In this document: positions 33,568 through 42,222 of the stretch, piece by piece
Position numbering within the stretch: position 1 is the first letter of the stretch
Layout of the letters: each line of letters begins with the position of its first letter
Origin: Micrococcus cohnii
GTDB taxonomy: Bacteria > Actinomycetota > Actinomycetes > Actinomycetales > Micrococcaceae
Assembly (NCBI RefSeq): GCF_014205175.1
Contig: NZ_JACHNA010000001.1
Location: forward strand, 1,736,001 to 1,800,000
Reading direction: 5' to 3'
Length of the DNA stretch: 64,000 bases
Program-made: the position numbers and the translations under genes
Notes under the pieces: model-generated
The model's database searches: none
Told to the model about the DNA's origin: nothing
Seen by the model: the letters and a program-made list of their open reading frames with translations, nothing else

Positions 33568-34518
33568 TCAGACCGAACTCCAGGTCGCCCCGGCCTCGGA
33601 GCGCAGGCGCACCAGCTCGACGGCCTTCTCCTCGAGCCCTGCGGCCCACTCGCTCTCGGGCTCCCACTGCTCGACGGGCCGGGCCCGCCCGTCGTCGGGG
33701 GCCACCATGACCGCCAGCGAGTGCGCGACGACCCGCCCCTGACGCTCATGCCGGCGCGCGGCATAGACCCGCAGCGCCACGTGCATGGCACGGGCCGAGG
33801 TGTGCACCAGCAGCGCGTCCACCGAGACGACCTCGCCGACCCGGATGGTTTCGACGAAGCGCACCCCGCCGGCGAACGCCGCGACGACGTTCTCCGTGCC
33901 GGACCAGCGGGCGGCGCACACGGCCGCCGCCTCGTCGATCCACCGCATCACGGCCGCCGCACGCACGGTGGAGCCGACGGTGGCGTGGGACGCCCCGGCC
34001 AGGAAACGCAATGTGACCAGCTCGTCGCGCTCGCCGACTTGGTCTGGGAACGGCATGGCCGCCATGCCGCCCTCGATCTCGGCGCGCAGGCCGGTCGCTT
34101 CCCGGGCCTGCCGAGCGCGCTCGGCCTGCCGCTCGGTCGCCGGCTCCCAGACGGGCACGTCCTGCGGGACGCCGTCCTCCTCGGCCGTGTAGACCATGAG
34201 GCAGTCGGTGCACACGACGGGACGACCCTCCGCATCGGGGATCTCCGGCAACAGCAGGCGCGTCTGCACGTGGATCTGCGCGCCCTCGGTGTAGACGACG
34301 CGAGCCTGGACGGTGGCGCGGGTGTCCACGGGGACCGGATGGCGGAACTGCATGTTCCCGACGTATGCGGCACGGACGAACGAACCGGACCAGCTGGCGG
34401 CGACGGCATAACCGACCTTGTCGATCCAGGCGATCACGGTGCCGGCGTCCACGGTGCCCGTGGGGTGGGTATAGCTCTCTGCGGAGAAGTCGAGTGAGAG
34501 GGCCCCGCGCACGTGCAT
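33568..34518 (-). CDS. Acyl-CoA thioesterase with two hotdog domains (4HBT/BACH type)
   Basis: 316 residues made of two related hotdog domains. Domain 1 has THPTGTVDAGTVIAWIDKVGYAVAASWSG and YVGNMQFRHPVPVDTRATV; domain 2 has ASHATVGSTVRAAAVMRWIDEAAAVCAARWSG and FAGGVRFVETIRVGEVVSV. Each has the helix with the acidic active-site residue seen in the cytosolic long-chain acyl-CoA hydrolase family. It hydrolyses acyl-CoA to free fatty acid and CoA; chain length is unknown. An Arg/Ala-rich linker joins the domains. Divergent from the HEAT protein gene at 34618 across about 100 nt. Confidence 0.85.
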   Translation of the reverse strand: MHVRGALSLDFSAESYTHPTGTVDAGTVIAWIDKVGYAVAASWSGSFVRAAYVGNMQFRHPVPVDTRATVQARVVYTEGAQIHVQTRLLLPEIPDAEGRPVVCTDCLMVYTAEEDGVPQDVPVWEPATERQAERARQAREATGLRAEIEGGMAAMPFPDQVGERDELVTLRFLAGASHATVGSTVRAAAVMRWIDEAAAVCAARWSGTENVVAAFAGGVRFVETIRVGEVVSVDALLVHTSARAMHVALRVYAARRHERQGRVVAHSLAVMVAPDDGRARPVEQWEPESEWAAGLEEKAVELVRLRSEAGATWSSV

Positions 34519-34617
34519 GGGCCCAAAAGTATCACTCGCGCGCGGATCTTATGCTATGCATCACATGCACGGGGGCCGAATGATCGCTGGACGTGGCGGG
34601 CGCGGGAGAATGGCCGC

Positions 34618-35241
34618 ATGCACGACGAGAACCACCCGTTTCTGCCCGCCGGCCTCGACCCGGACCGGCCCGACACTCCCCTGACCCGCCTGCACGCCCG
34701 CACGGAGGCCGCGGCGACGACCCACGGCGAATCCCGCACCGTGCAGACCGCCGTGCGGATGCTCACCGGCCGCACGAGCGTGGAGGACGTCACCTCGGGG
34801 CTGGCGGCGATGATCGCCGGCGACGACGAGGGCCTGTCCCTGCCCGCCGCGGGCGCCCTCGCACTGACCGCCGTGTGGCACCGCTCGGCCGTGCCGGCCC
34901 TGCGCCAGGCGCTGACCGATGACGACGAGACGGTCCGCGAGGCGGCGCTGACGGTGCTGACGGCCCGCGCGGGTCGGCTGCGCGCGGACCAGCTGCTCGA
35001 CGCGGACCTCGTGGCCGCCGTCCACGCCGCCTGCGGCGACCCGTCCCCGGGAGTGCGGGGCGCGGCGTGCGCGGCCCTGGGCGAACTGGCCGGGGACCGG
35101 GACCTCGAGACGGTCCTGCCGACGCTCTCGGCCGCGGTCATGGACGTCGACGCGGACCTGGCGGCCGCGGCGGAGCTGGGCCTGACGCGACTGGCCGACC
35201 GCCTCGACCGCCCCGACCTGCGCCCGTCCACGCAGTACTGA
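34618..35241 (+). CDS. HEAT-repeat protein, unknown role
   Basis: 207 residues, all-helical. From about residue 60 it reads as four HEAT-like helical pairs: LSLPAAGALALTAVWHRSAV, VPALRQALTDDDETVREAAL, HAACGDPSPGVRGAACAAL, VMDVDADLAAAAELGLTRL. HEAT proteins are scaffolds for protein contact. Start ATG 34618 is chosen at the beginning of the conserved-looking frame. It is 16 nt upstream of rlmC on the same strand and probably co-transcribed, which hints at a translation-related role (inference only). Confidence 0.7.
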   Translation: MHDENHPFLPAGLDPDRPDTPLTRLHARTEAAATTHGESRTVQTAVRMLTGRTSVEDVTSGLAAMIAGDDEGLSLPAAGALALTAVWHRSAVPALRQALTDDDETVREAALTVLTARAGRLRADQLLDADLVAAVHAACGDPSPGVRGAACAALGELAGDRDLETVLPTLSAAVMDVDADLAAAAELGLTRLADRLDRPDLRPSTQY

Positions 35242-35257
35242 CGGGCCGGCCCTGACG

Positions 35258-36469
35258 ATGCAGTGCCCCCATTTCGACGCCGGCCGGTGCCGCTCGTGTT
35301 CCCTGATGGGAGTGCCGTACGAGCAGCAGAAGACCCGCAAGAACGCCGCGGTGCGGCACGCACTGGCCGACGCCACCGACGAACGCACCGCGTGGGAGCC
35401 GCTCGTCTCCGGACCGGAGTCCGGCTTCCGGAACAAGGCGAAGCTCGTGGTGACGGGGACCGTGGCCGCGCCCCGGCTGGGGATCCTGGACCCGGCCCAG
35501 CATCCGAAGCACCACGACGGCACGGGCGTGGACCTGCGGGACTGCGGGCTGTACGAGCCGGACATGGAGGCGGCGTTCCACGCGGTCGCTCGGGCGATCA
35601 CGGCGGCTGGGCTGGAGCCCTACGACGTCGCCGCGCGCACGGGCGAGCTCAAGCACGTGCACGTGACGGCCTCCCCGGACCGGGAGCTGATGGTGCGCTT
35701 CGTGCTGCGTTCGCGGGACCGCCTCGAGGCGCTGCGCGCCGCCGTGCCGGGGCTGCGCGAGGAGCTGGCGGCCCTCGGGACCCCGGCGTCGGTGGTGAGC
35801 GCGAACCTGCTGCCGCGGCACGTGGCCCTGCCGGAGGGCGAGGAGGAGATCGTGTTGGCCGGCGGGCCGACGCTGACGATGCGGCTCAACGGCATCGGGC
35901 TGCGCCTGCGCCCGCAGGGGTTCTTCCAGACGAACACGGCGGTGACGGAGCGGCTGTATGCGACGGCGGCGCGGTGGATCACCGAGGCCGGCGCGCCGGC
36001 GTCCGCGTGGGACCTGTACTGCGGGGTGGGCGGGTTCGCGTTCCACCTGGCGCGGGCCGGGGTACGGGAGGTGTGGGGGATGGAGTCCTCCGCGGAGGCG
36101 GTGGCGGCGGCGCAGGAGACGGCGGCCAAGCTGGGACTGTCGGACCGGGTCCTCTTCTCCGCCGGCGACGCCACCTCCGCGCTGTCGTGGCCGAAACGGG
36201 AGGCTCCCGAGACGCTTTCGTGGCCGAAACGGGAGGCTCACCCGGACGTCGTCGTCGTGAATCCGCCGCGGCGGGGCATCGGACACGAGCTGGCCGAGGC
36301 GCTGGAGCGCTCGGATGTGCCCACGGTGCTCTATTCGAGCTGCAACGCGGCGACGCTCGCGCAGGACCTGGCGCGGATGCCGGGCTACCGGGCGGCGCGG
36401 GTGCAGGTGTTCGACATGTTCCCGCAGACCGGGCACGCCGAGGTGCTCACACTGCTGCGGCGCCGCTGA
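35258..36469 (+). CDS. rlmC: 23S rRNA (uracil-747-C5)-methyltransferase RlmC
   Basis: 403 residues, a TrmA-family SAM-dependent methyltransferase without TRAM domain. The N-terminal cysteines (CPHFDAGRCRSCSLMG) bind an iron-sulfur cluster. RPQGFFQTNTAVTERLY and WDLYCGVGGFAFHLA are the SAM-binding motifs, NPPRRGIG the NPP-type motif, and YSSCNAATLAQDL holds the catalytic Cys. DMFPQTGHAEVLTLL is the conserved C-terminus. Between the SAM fold strand ending in GDATSA and the DVVVVNPP strand lies an insertion of two 11-residue repeats (residues 309-330), see separate entry. GTPAS and other regions are normal, so the enzyme is probably still active. Confidence 0.9.
   Translation: MQCPHFDAGRCRSCSLMGVPYEQQKTRKNAAVRHALADATDERTAWEPLVSGPESGFRNKAKLVVTGTVAAPRLGILDPAQHPKHHDGTGVDLRDCGLYEPDMEAAFHAVARAITAAGLEPYDVAARTGELKHVHVTASPDRELMVRFVLRSRDRLEALRAAVPGLREELAALGTPASVVSANLLPRHVALPEGEEEIVLAGGPTLTMRLNGIGLRLRPQGFFQTNTAVTERLYATAARWITEAGAPASAWDLYCGVGGFAFHLARAGVREVWGMESSAEAVAAAQETAAKLGLSDRVLFSAGDATSALSWPKREAPETLSWPKREAHPDVVVVNPPRRGIGHELAEALERSDVPTVLYSSCNAATLAQDLARMPGYRAARVQVFDMFPQTGHAEVLTLLRRR
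36182..36247 (+). repeat. 33-nt tandem repeat, two units, inside rlmC
   Basis: Unit 1 (36182-36214) encodes LSWPKREAPET and unit 2 (36215-36247) LSWPKREAHPD. The DNA is nearly identical between the units for the first 26 nt. In reverse complement the core GTTTCGGCCACGAAAGC aligns with GTTTCCCGAACGAAAGC in the DUF779 repeat (13 of 17 identical), with the same 33-nt period. Confidence 0.85.
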
Positions 36470-36692
36470 CGGGGAAGCGGCGCTCGGGCCGCGGCCCGGC
36501 AGCGTCGTCAGCGGCAGGACTGGGCGGCGAGCTCGGCTGCTACGGCGCGCGCTGACCCCGGAACAGCGACGGCGCGCCTTCGGCACCGAGTCCGAGCAGA
36601 CCGCTGCCGAGGCTCTCCACCACGAGCGGGCGGCACTCGTCGACGCGCCGCCGTCCCGCAACGTCTTGGAGACGGACGACGACGAGGCGCGC

Positions 36693-37277
36693 GTGACCCT
36701 GGGACGATCCTTGCGCCTGGCCGGACGGGCCTCGGACCTGTACGGGAAACTCCTGGGCGCAGCGATGCTGCTCATGCTGGGCCTGCTCTTCACCATCCCG
36801 ATCGTCCACACCCTCCCTCTGAGCGTCCTGGGCGTGCGGGTGGACCCCTCGGCCGTGTCGGAGGCCGTCCTGCCCTGGTTCATGACTCTGCTGGTCCTGT
36901 TTCCCCTCATGCTCCCGATCGGACACCTCCTCAACGTGGCCGCCGAGCGCCAAGACCGTCGGATCCTGGTGGACTGGGCCTCCCGGCGCCCCGGCCAGCT
37001 CGCGCGCGGCGTGCCGCGCCTGCCCGACCCGCACCCGCATCACCAGCGCAACGCCGCCGGGTGCAGCGGCTACGGATGCCTGCTCCTCGCTCCCATCCTG
37101 CTCTTCGGCGCCGGGATCGCGTTCCCTCGCGCCTACCAGGGCGACGGGTTCACGACGCTCGCGCTGCTCTCGGCCGTCGTCGCGGTCGCTGTGTCCGCCC
37201 TGGTCTGGCGGCGCATCGCCACACGCGAGCGCAAGGACAGGGCGCTCTTCGAGGCCCTGTCCGGGCCGTACGTCTGA
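36693..37277 (+). CDS. Membrane protein with four helices, unknown; start uncertain
   Basis: 194 residues from GTG 36693, which has GAGG seven nt upstream. Four membrane helices are visible (LLGAAMLLMLGLLFTIPIV; PWFMTLLVLFPLMLPIGHLL; GCLLLAPILLFGAGIAF; LALLSAVVAVAVSALVW). The same frame is open further upstream to inside rlmC, and the segment LTPEQRRRAFGTESE (about 36550-36595) looks like real protein, but no ATG or GTG with a ribosome-binding site starts it; TTG 36666 is another candidate. No family was recognised. The stretch 36470-36692 therefore holds either the true 5' end of this gene or untranslated sequence. Confidence 0.55.
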   Translation: MTLGRSLRLAGRASDLYGKLLGAAMLLMLGLLFTIPIVHTLPLSVLGVRVDPSAVSEAVLPWFMTLLVLFPLMLPIGHLLNVAAERQDRRILVDWASRRPGQLARGVPRLPDPHPHHQRNAAGCSGYGCLLLAPILLFGAGIAFPRAYQGDGFTTLALLSAVVAVAVSALVWRRIATRERKDRALFEALSGPYV

Positions 37278-37352
37278 GCAGCCGACCGAGCCGCAGACGG
37301 CCCCGGTCCGGTGACGACCCCGGGCGGCCCCGTGAGAGCCGTCACCGCCGCC

Positions 37353-37370
37353 GGGGCGGGGTGCCGCCCC
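37353..37370. terminator. GC hairpin before the phosphorylase gene
   Basis: GGGGCGG-GGTG-CCGCCCC, embedded in a longer imperfect stem of G and C, 76 nt after the membrane-protein gene and 100 nt before the fusion gene at 37473. Likely end of the upstream transcript. Confidence 0.5.
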
Positions 37371-37472
37371 GCCGGGCCCGGGCCCTACGCTGGTCCGAGA
37401 ACACGAGGCGGCGCCCGCACGCGCACCCCGGTCGCCCCACGTCTCCCGCCCCGAACGAAGGCCCCCGCGCTG

Positions 37473-40400
37473 ATGCAGACCCTCACTCCCGCCCCCGTCC
37501 AGGACCGCAACGCCCGCCGCCACCGCCTGCGCCGCTACCGCGCGGTCATCTTCGACATGGACGGCGTCGTCACCGACACCGCCGGCGTGCACGCCGCCGC
37601 CTGGAAGGAACTGTTCGACGAGGCGCTGCCGCAGGTCGGGCAGCTGCCGGCCAACGAGGGCGTCGTCACGGCGAACCCGGACGTGCTCGCCGAGTTCGAC
37701 CTGCACGCGGACTACCTGCAGCACGTGGACGGCCGCCCCCGTGAGGACGGCGTGCGCGCGTTCTTCGCCTCCCGCGGCCTCACCGTCCCCGAGGCTACCG
37801 AGACCGCCGACGGGGAGCCGCCCACCGTCCAGGCCCTGGCCGAGCGCAAGCAGGGCTTCTTCGAGGCGGTGCTCGCCCGTGACGGCGTCCGCGTGTTCGA
37901 TGAGGCCGCTGAGCTGCTGGAGAACCTGCGCCACAAGGGCGTGCCGGTGGCCCTGGTGACCAGTTCCAAGAACTCCCGTGCTGTGCTCGGCGCCGGCGGC
38001 GTCCTCGAGCACTTCCCCGTGATCGTCGACGGCAACACCGCCGTCGAGCGCTCCCTGCCCGGCAAGCCCGACCCGGCGATGTTCTGGGAGGCCGCGCACC
38101 GTTTGGGCGTCGACCCGGCCGACGCGATCGTTCTCGAGGACGCCGTTTCGGGTGTGAAGGCCGCCGCCGACGGCCGCTTCGGCCTCGTCATCGGTGTGGA
38201 CCGCGAGCCCGAGCTCGGCAAGGGCCGGCTCAAGGACGCGGGCGCGCACCTGGTCGTGCAGGACTACGGGACCCTCGAGCTGCACAAGCGCGCCGCCGCC
38301 CCGTTCGACGCCGCCTGGGTGCTGCGCTGGGACGAGTTCGACCCCGAGTCCGAGGGCACGCGCGAGGTGCTGTGCACCCTCGCCAACGGCTATTGGGGCA
38401 CGCGCGGCTCGATCCCGGGCACCCGCGCCTCCGAGACGCACTACCCCGGCACCTACCTGGCCGGCGTGTTCAACCGCCTCACCTCGCACGTGCAGGGCAA
38501 GGCCGTCGAGACCGAGCACCTCGTGAACATCCAGGACTGGACGCCGCTGATCGTCACCCCGCGCGACGGACGGCCCCTGCTGCCGGGCGAGGAGGAGATG
38601 GTCGACTTCCACCAGGAAATGGACCTGCGCCGCGGCGTGCTCAGCCGCACCATGGTGTTCGAAGACGCCACGGGCCGCCGCACGAGCCTGCACACCCGCC
38701 AGTTCCAGTCGCTGGCGAACCGACACATCGCCGCCCTCGAGCTGACCGTGATCGCTGAGAACTGGTCCGGTGAGGTCACCGTCCGTTCCATGATCGACGG
38801 GCGCGTGGCCAACCTGAATGTCTCCGACGACCGCACCCTGGCCAACCGCCACCTCGAGCCGGTCCAGGCCACCGAGCTCGACGGGGAGACCGTGCTGCTG
38901 GAGACCCGCACGAACCAGTCGCGCATCCACATCGCCATGGCCACCCGCACCCGTCAGATGGCCCCGATCGGCCACACCCAGCCGATCCGCCGCGCTGTCG
39001 AGGAGGGCGGTGACCTCGTCGCGGGTCAGGACATCTTCCTGCGCCTCGACCAGGGCGTGCCCCTGGTGCTCGAGAAGACCGCGGCCGTCGCGAACACGCA
39101 CGATCACGCGCAGTCCTCGGTGAGCGAGTCCGCCGTCAAGACGGTCCAGCGCGCCCAGAACTTCCGGAACCTGCTGACCCTGCACGAGCAGCGCTGGGGC
39201 ATGAACTGGGACCGCTTCGCGGTGCGCATCGACCTGGCCGAACAGTACGCGCACCAGCGCCGCTCGACCGCCCGCCTCGATCCGGAGGCCGACTTCGAGC
39301 ACCCGGAGTTCGAGGCCGCCCGCTCCCGCTCGGTCGGCACGGCCGCCGTCATGGGCAAGGACGGCGCCTCCCTGCGCCAGCAGCTGGCGCTGAACCTGCA
39401 CACCTACCACGTGCTGCAGTCCGCCTACGGCAAGCGCCGCGACCTCGACGCCTCCGTCGGGGCGCGTGGACTGCACGGCGAGGGCTACCGCGGGCACATC
39501 TTCTGGGACGAGATCTACATCTTCCCGATGCTCACGCTGCGCCGCCCCGAGATCACCCGCGGCCTGCTCATGTACCGCTACCGCCGCCTCAACGAGGCCC
39601 GCGCCAACGCCCGCGCCGAGGGCTGGGCCGGGGCCATGTACCCGTGGCAGGGCGGCTCCGACGGTCGCGAGGAGACCCCCACCGAACTGTGGAACCCGCG
39701 CAACCAGCAGTGGATGCCGGACAACTCCCACAACCAGCGGCACGTCTCCCTGGACGTCGCCTACTCGGTGCTGCGCTACATCGAGGCGACGCAGGACCGC
39801 TCGTTCATCTCCGACTACGCCGCCGAGATGCTCGTCGAGATCTCCCGGTTCTTCACGTCGATGACCCTGCACGACGCGGAGACCGACCGCTACGAGATCC
39901 ACGGCGTGATGGGCCCGGACGAGTTCCACGACGGCTACCCGCAGACCCCCGGCTCGGGGCTGCGCAACAACGCGTACACCAACGTTCTGACCTCGTGGCT
40001 GCTGTCCGAGACCGCGAGGCTGGTGCGGTGGATGGACACCCTCGACGACCCGCTCACCGAGGTCATGGAGATCTCGGAGGAGGAGATCGAGAACTGGGAG
40101 CACATCGCCGCGCGCCTCACGATCCCGTTCTTCACCGAGGGCGAGGAGGCCGGCATCCTCGCCCAGTTCGAGGGCTACCAGGACCTGCTCGAGTTCGACT
40201 GGGACGCCTACCGGGCCAAGTACGGCAACATCGGCCGCATGGACCTGATCCTGCAGGCCGAGGGCGACACGACCAACCGGTACAAGCTCTCCAAGCAGGC
40301 GGACGCGCTCATGCTGACCTACCTGTTCAGCCCGGAGGAGCTCGACGAGATCCTGCGCCGCATGGGCTACGAGCTGCCGCGCGAGAACTTCGAGCGGACG

Positions 40401-40847
40401 GTCGCCTACTATGCGGCCCGCTCGACGCACGGCTCGACCCTGTCCCGGCTCGTGCACGCGTGGGTGACGGCCCGCACCGACCCGGACGCGTCCTGGGACC
40501 TGTTCACCGAGGCGCTCGAGTCCGACCTCTCGGACACGCAGGGCGGCACCACCCGCGAGGGCATCCACCTCGGCTTGATGGCCGGCACGGTGGACACCGT
40601 GATCCGCTGCTACGCGGGGCTGGAGACCCGCGACGACGTGCTGCGCGTGGACCCGGTGCTGCCGGAGCAGCTGCCCGGTGCGGCGTTCACGATCCGCTTC
40701 CGTGAGCAACCGGTGAAGATCCACATGCGCCACGACGCGGTGACCGTCACCGCCCAGGAGGGCCTGGTGCGGGACGTGCCGATGGTCGTCGCGGGCCAGG
40801 ATCGCACGCTCCGCCCCGGCGAGGAGTTCACCGTCCCGCTGCGCTGA
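37473..40847 (+). CDS. Beta-phosphoglucomutase - GH65 disaccharide phosphorylase fusion
   Basis: 1124 residues. The N-terminal 250 residues are a HAD-type beta-phosphoglucomutase: nucleophile in FDMDGVVTDTAG (FDMDG at 26-30), VTSSKNSRAVL, and KPDPAMFWEAAHRLG with VLEDAVSGVKAA. The rest is a glycoside hydrolase family 65 phosphorylase: NGYWGTRGSIPGTRASETHYPGTY, the central HGEGYRGHIFWDEIYIFP, and the general-acid Glu at about residue 817 in MGPDEFHDGYP. GH65 enzymes split an alpha-glucoside with phosphate to beta-glucose-1-phosphate, which the mutase domain turns into glucose-6-phosphate, so both steps lie on one chain. The disaccharide (maltose, trehalose, kojibiose, nigerose) is not decidable from the visible motifs. 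ATG 37473. Confidence 0.9.
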   Translation: MQTLTPAPVQDRNARRHRLRRYRAVIFDMDGVVTDTAGVHAAAWKELFDEALPQVGQLPANEGVVTANPDVLAEFDLHADYLQHVDGRPREDGVRAFFASRGLTVPEATETADGEPPTVQALAERKQGFFEAVLARDGVRVFDEAAELLENLRHKGVPVALVTSSKNSRAVLGAGGVLEHFPVIVDGNTAVERSLPGKPDPAMFWEAAHRLGVDPADAIVLEDAVSGVKAAADGRFGLVIGVDREPELGKGRLKDAGAHLVVQDYGTLELHKRAAAPFDAAWVLRWDEFDPESEGTREVLCTLANGYWGTRGSIPGTRASETHYPGTYLAGVFNRLTSHVQGKAVETEHLVNIQDWTPLIVTPRDGRPLLPGEEEMVDFHQEMDLRRGVLSRTMVFEDATGRRTSLHTRQFQSLANRHIAALELTVIAENWSGEVTVRSMIDGRVANLNVSDDRTLANRHLEPVQATELDGETVLLETRTNQSRIHIAMATRTRQMAPIGHTQPIRRAVEEGGDLVAGQDIFLRLDQGVPLVLEKTAAVANTHDHAQSSVSESAVKTVQRAQNFRNLLTLHEQRWGMNWDRFAVRIDLAEQYAHQRRSTARLDPEADFEHPEFEAARSRSVGTAAVMGKDGASLRQQLALNLHTYHVLQSAYGKRRDLDASVGARGLHGEGYRGHIFWDEIYIFPMLTLRRPEITRGLLMYRYRRLNEARANARAEGWAGAMYPWQGGSDGREETPTELWNPRNQQWMPDNSHNQRHVSLDVAYSVLRYIEATQDRSFISDYAAEMLVEISRFFTSMTLHDAETDRYEIHGVMGPDEFHDGYPQTPGSGLRNNAYTNVLTSWLLSETARLVRWMDTLDDPLTEVMEISEEEIENWEHIAARLTIPFFTEGEEAGILAQFEGYQDLLEFDWDAYRAKYGNIGRMDLILQAEGDTTNRYKLSKQADALMLTYLFSPEELDEILRRMGYELPRENFERTVAYYAARSTHGSTLSRLVHAWVTARTDPDASWDLFTEALESDLSDTQGGTTREGIHLGLMAGTVDTVIRCYAGLETRDDVLRVDPVLPEQLPGAAFTIRFREQPVKIHMRHDAVTVTAQEGLVRDVPMVVAGQDRTLRPGEEFTVPLR

Positions 40848-40862
40848 GTCCCTGCGCCCGGT

Positions 40863-42209
40863 TCAGCGGGTCGGCAGGACGGCCCGCACGAGCCAGCGGG
40901 AGCCGAGCGCCTCGGCCCGCAGGGTGCCGCCGAACAGGGCGACGCGCTCGCGCATGCCGGCCAGGCCGAAGCCCGCGCCCGAACCGGCCCAGCGGGGTCG
41001 CGGAGCGCGCTCGGGCTCGGAGGGCTCCTCCGGGGCGGCCGCCAGCGGGCTCGAGACCTCGAGCACGAGGCGGCCGGAGTCGTCGTGGAGGCTGTGCATG
41101 TGCACCGCACCGCACCGCGGGGCGTGCTTCAGGACGTTGGTGGTGGCCTCCTGCAGGATCCGCAGGACCGTCAGCTCCATTGAGCGCGGCAGCTCAGCCA
41201 GCCCGTCGAGGCGCCGGTCCACCTGGAAGCCGGCCGCGGTCAGCCGGCCCTCGAGTTCATCGAGCCGGGCGCCGAGGTCCGCGACCGCGCCGTCCTCGTC
41301 AGAGTCGAGATTCCGGTCCGTGCCGCGCAGCGCCGTGAGCATGCGCCGCAGGTCCACCAGCGACTGGCGGGCGGCCGTCTCGATCGTCCGTTCGCTCTCG
41401 CTGCGGGCGATGGGGTCCTCGGTGGTGCGGAGCATGGCGGCCTGCATCGAGATCACCGTCAGCCCGTGCGCGACCACGTCGTGCAGCTCGGTGGCGATCC
41501 GCTGCCGCTCCGCCTCGGTCGCCTGCTCGACGCGCTCCTGCGCCTCCCGCAGCGCCGCTTCACGGACGCGGACTTGACGCCGAGCCCGCCGGATCAGCAG
41601 CGACGGGACCGCGAGGACGAGCCCCAGCACCGCGAACATAGTCATGCCTCCGGCCAACGAGCTGTCATCCGCGAGACTGCCGTCGACCAGCAGCTCCGCC
41701 GCGGTCACCAGCAGAGCCAGGGCGCCCAGCGCCGAGTACGCGAAGAGCGGCCGCGAGTAGCGAGCCACCATCGCGGAGCCCACGACGAGACCGCCGGCGA
41801 ACGCGAACGTGTTCAGCTGCGTGTGGTCGTCCCCGACGAGCCCGAGGAGCCCGAAACCGCCGCCGATCAGCACCAGCAGCGCGGCGACGCTCGGCTGCCA
41901 GGCGAACCCGACGGTCAGCAGCGCGGCCATGGCCGTCAGGGCGAGGCCGACCAGCGGGGACGTCTCCGTCAGTCCCTCCTGCTGCGCCGTCTCCATCTCC
42001 TCCCGGAACGCCGGGTCGGCCATGAACCACTGCTCCAGTGTGGGACCGAGCAGCAGCCCGCCCACCTCGAGGACGATCAGCAGGACCGCGAGCCCGTAGA
42101 GCAGGTACCGCATGTGCCGGGAGACCGGCTCACAGCGCAGCAGGGCGGGCAGGCGAGGTTCGGACGGCAGGCGGGAGGCCGACAGGGCGGGCGCGGCGTA
42201 TGAGGGCAT
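40863..42209 (-). CDS. Two-component sensor histidine kinase (NarL-partner type)
   Basis: 448 residues. Five or so membrane helices (about 30-170) without a large outer domain are followed by a coiled coil and the HisKA_3 dimerisation domain with phosphoacceptor His in RQRIATELHDVVAHGLTVIS, then the HATPase_c domain: LRILQEATTNVLKHAP (N box) and GAGFGLAGMRERVALFGG (G boxes). It phosphorylates the response regulator encoded immediately upstream at 42223 (14-nt gap). The membrane-embedded sensor suggests detection of an envelope or membrane signal. No transport gene is coupled to this pair, so its target is unknown. Confidence 0.9.
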   Translation of the reverse strand: MPSYAAPALSASRLPSEPRLPALLRCEPVSRHMRYLLYGLAVLLIVLEVGGLLLGPTLEQWFMADPAFREEMETAQQEGLTETSPLVGLALTAMAALLTVGFAWQPSVAALLVLIGGGFGLLGLVGDDHTQLNTFAFAGGLVVGSAMVARYSRPLFAYSALGALALLVTAAELLVDGSLADDSSLAGGMTMFAVLGLVLAVPSLLIRRARRQVRVREAALREAQERVEQATEAERQRIATELHDVVAHGLTVISMQAAMLRTTEDPIARSESERTIETAARQSLVDLRRMLTALRGTDRNLDSDEDGAVADLGARLDELEGRLTAAGFQVDRRLDGLAELPRSMELTVLRILQEATTNVLKHAPRCGAVHMHSLHDDSGRLVLEVSSPLAAAPEEPSEPERAPRPRWAGSGAGFGLAGMRERVALFGGTLRAEALGSRWLVRAVLPTR

Positions 42210-42222
42210 CGTCGGGTTCCGC

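Noticed and set aside
35226-35241. CACGCAGTACTGA at the end of the HEAT gene as a remnant of a family I right end
   Set aside because: Ten or so matching bases at a stop codon, no left arm and no flank; chance similarity is more likely.
36540-40733. Very long open frame on the minus strand opposite the phosphorylase fusion gene
   Set aside because: It is the codon-position shadow of a GC-rich gene: the product is low-complexity, rich in Gly, Arg, Val and His, with no recognisable domain, while the plus-strand product has full domain motifs. The same applies to long frames opposite copA, adhP and the ABC exporters.
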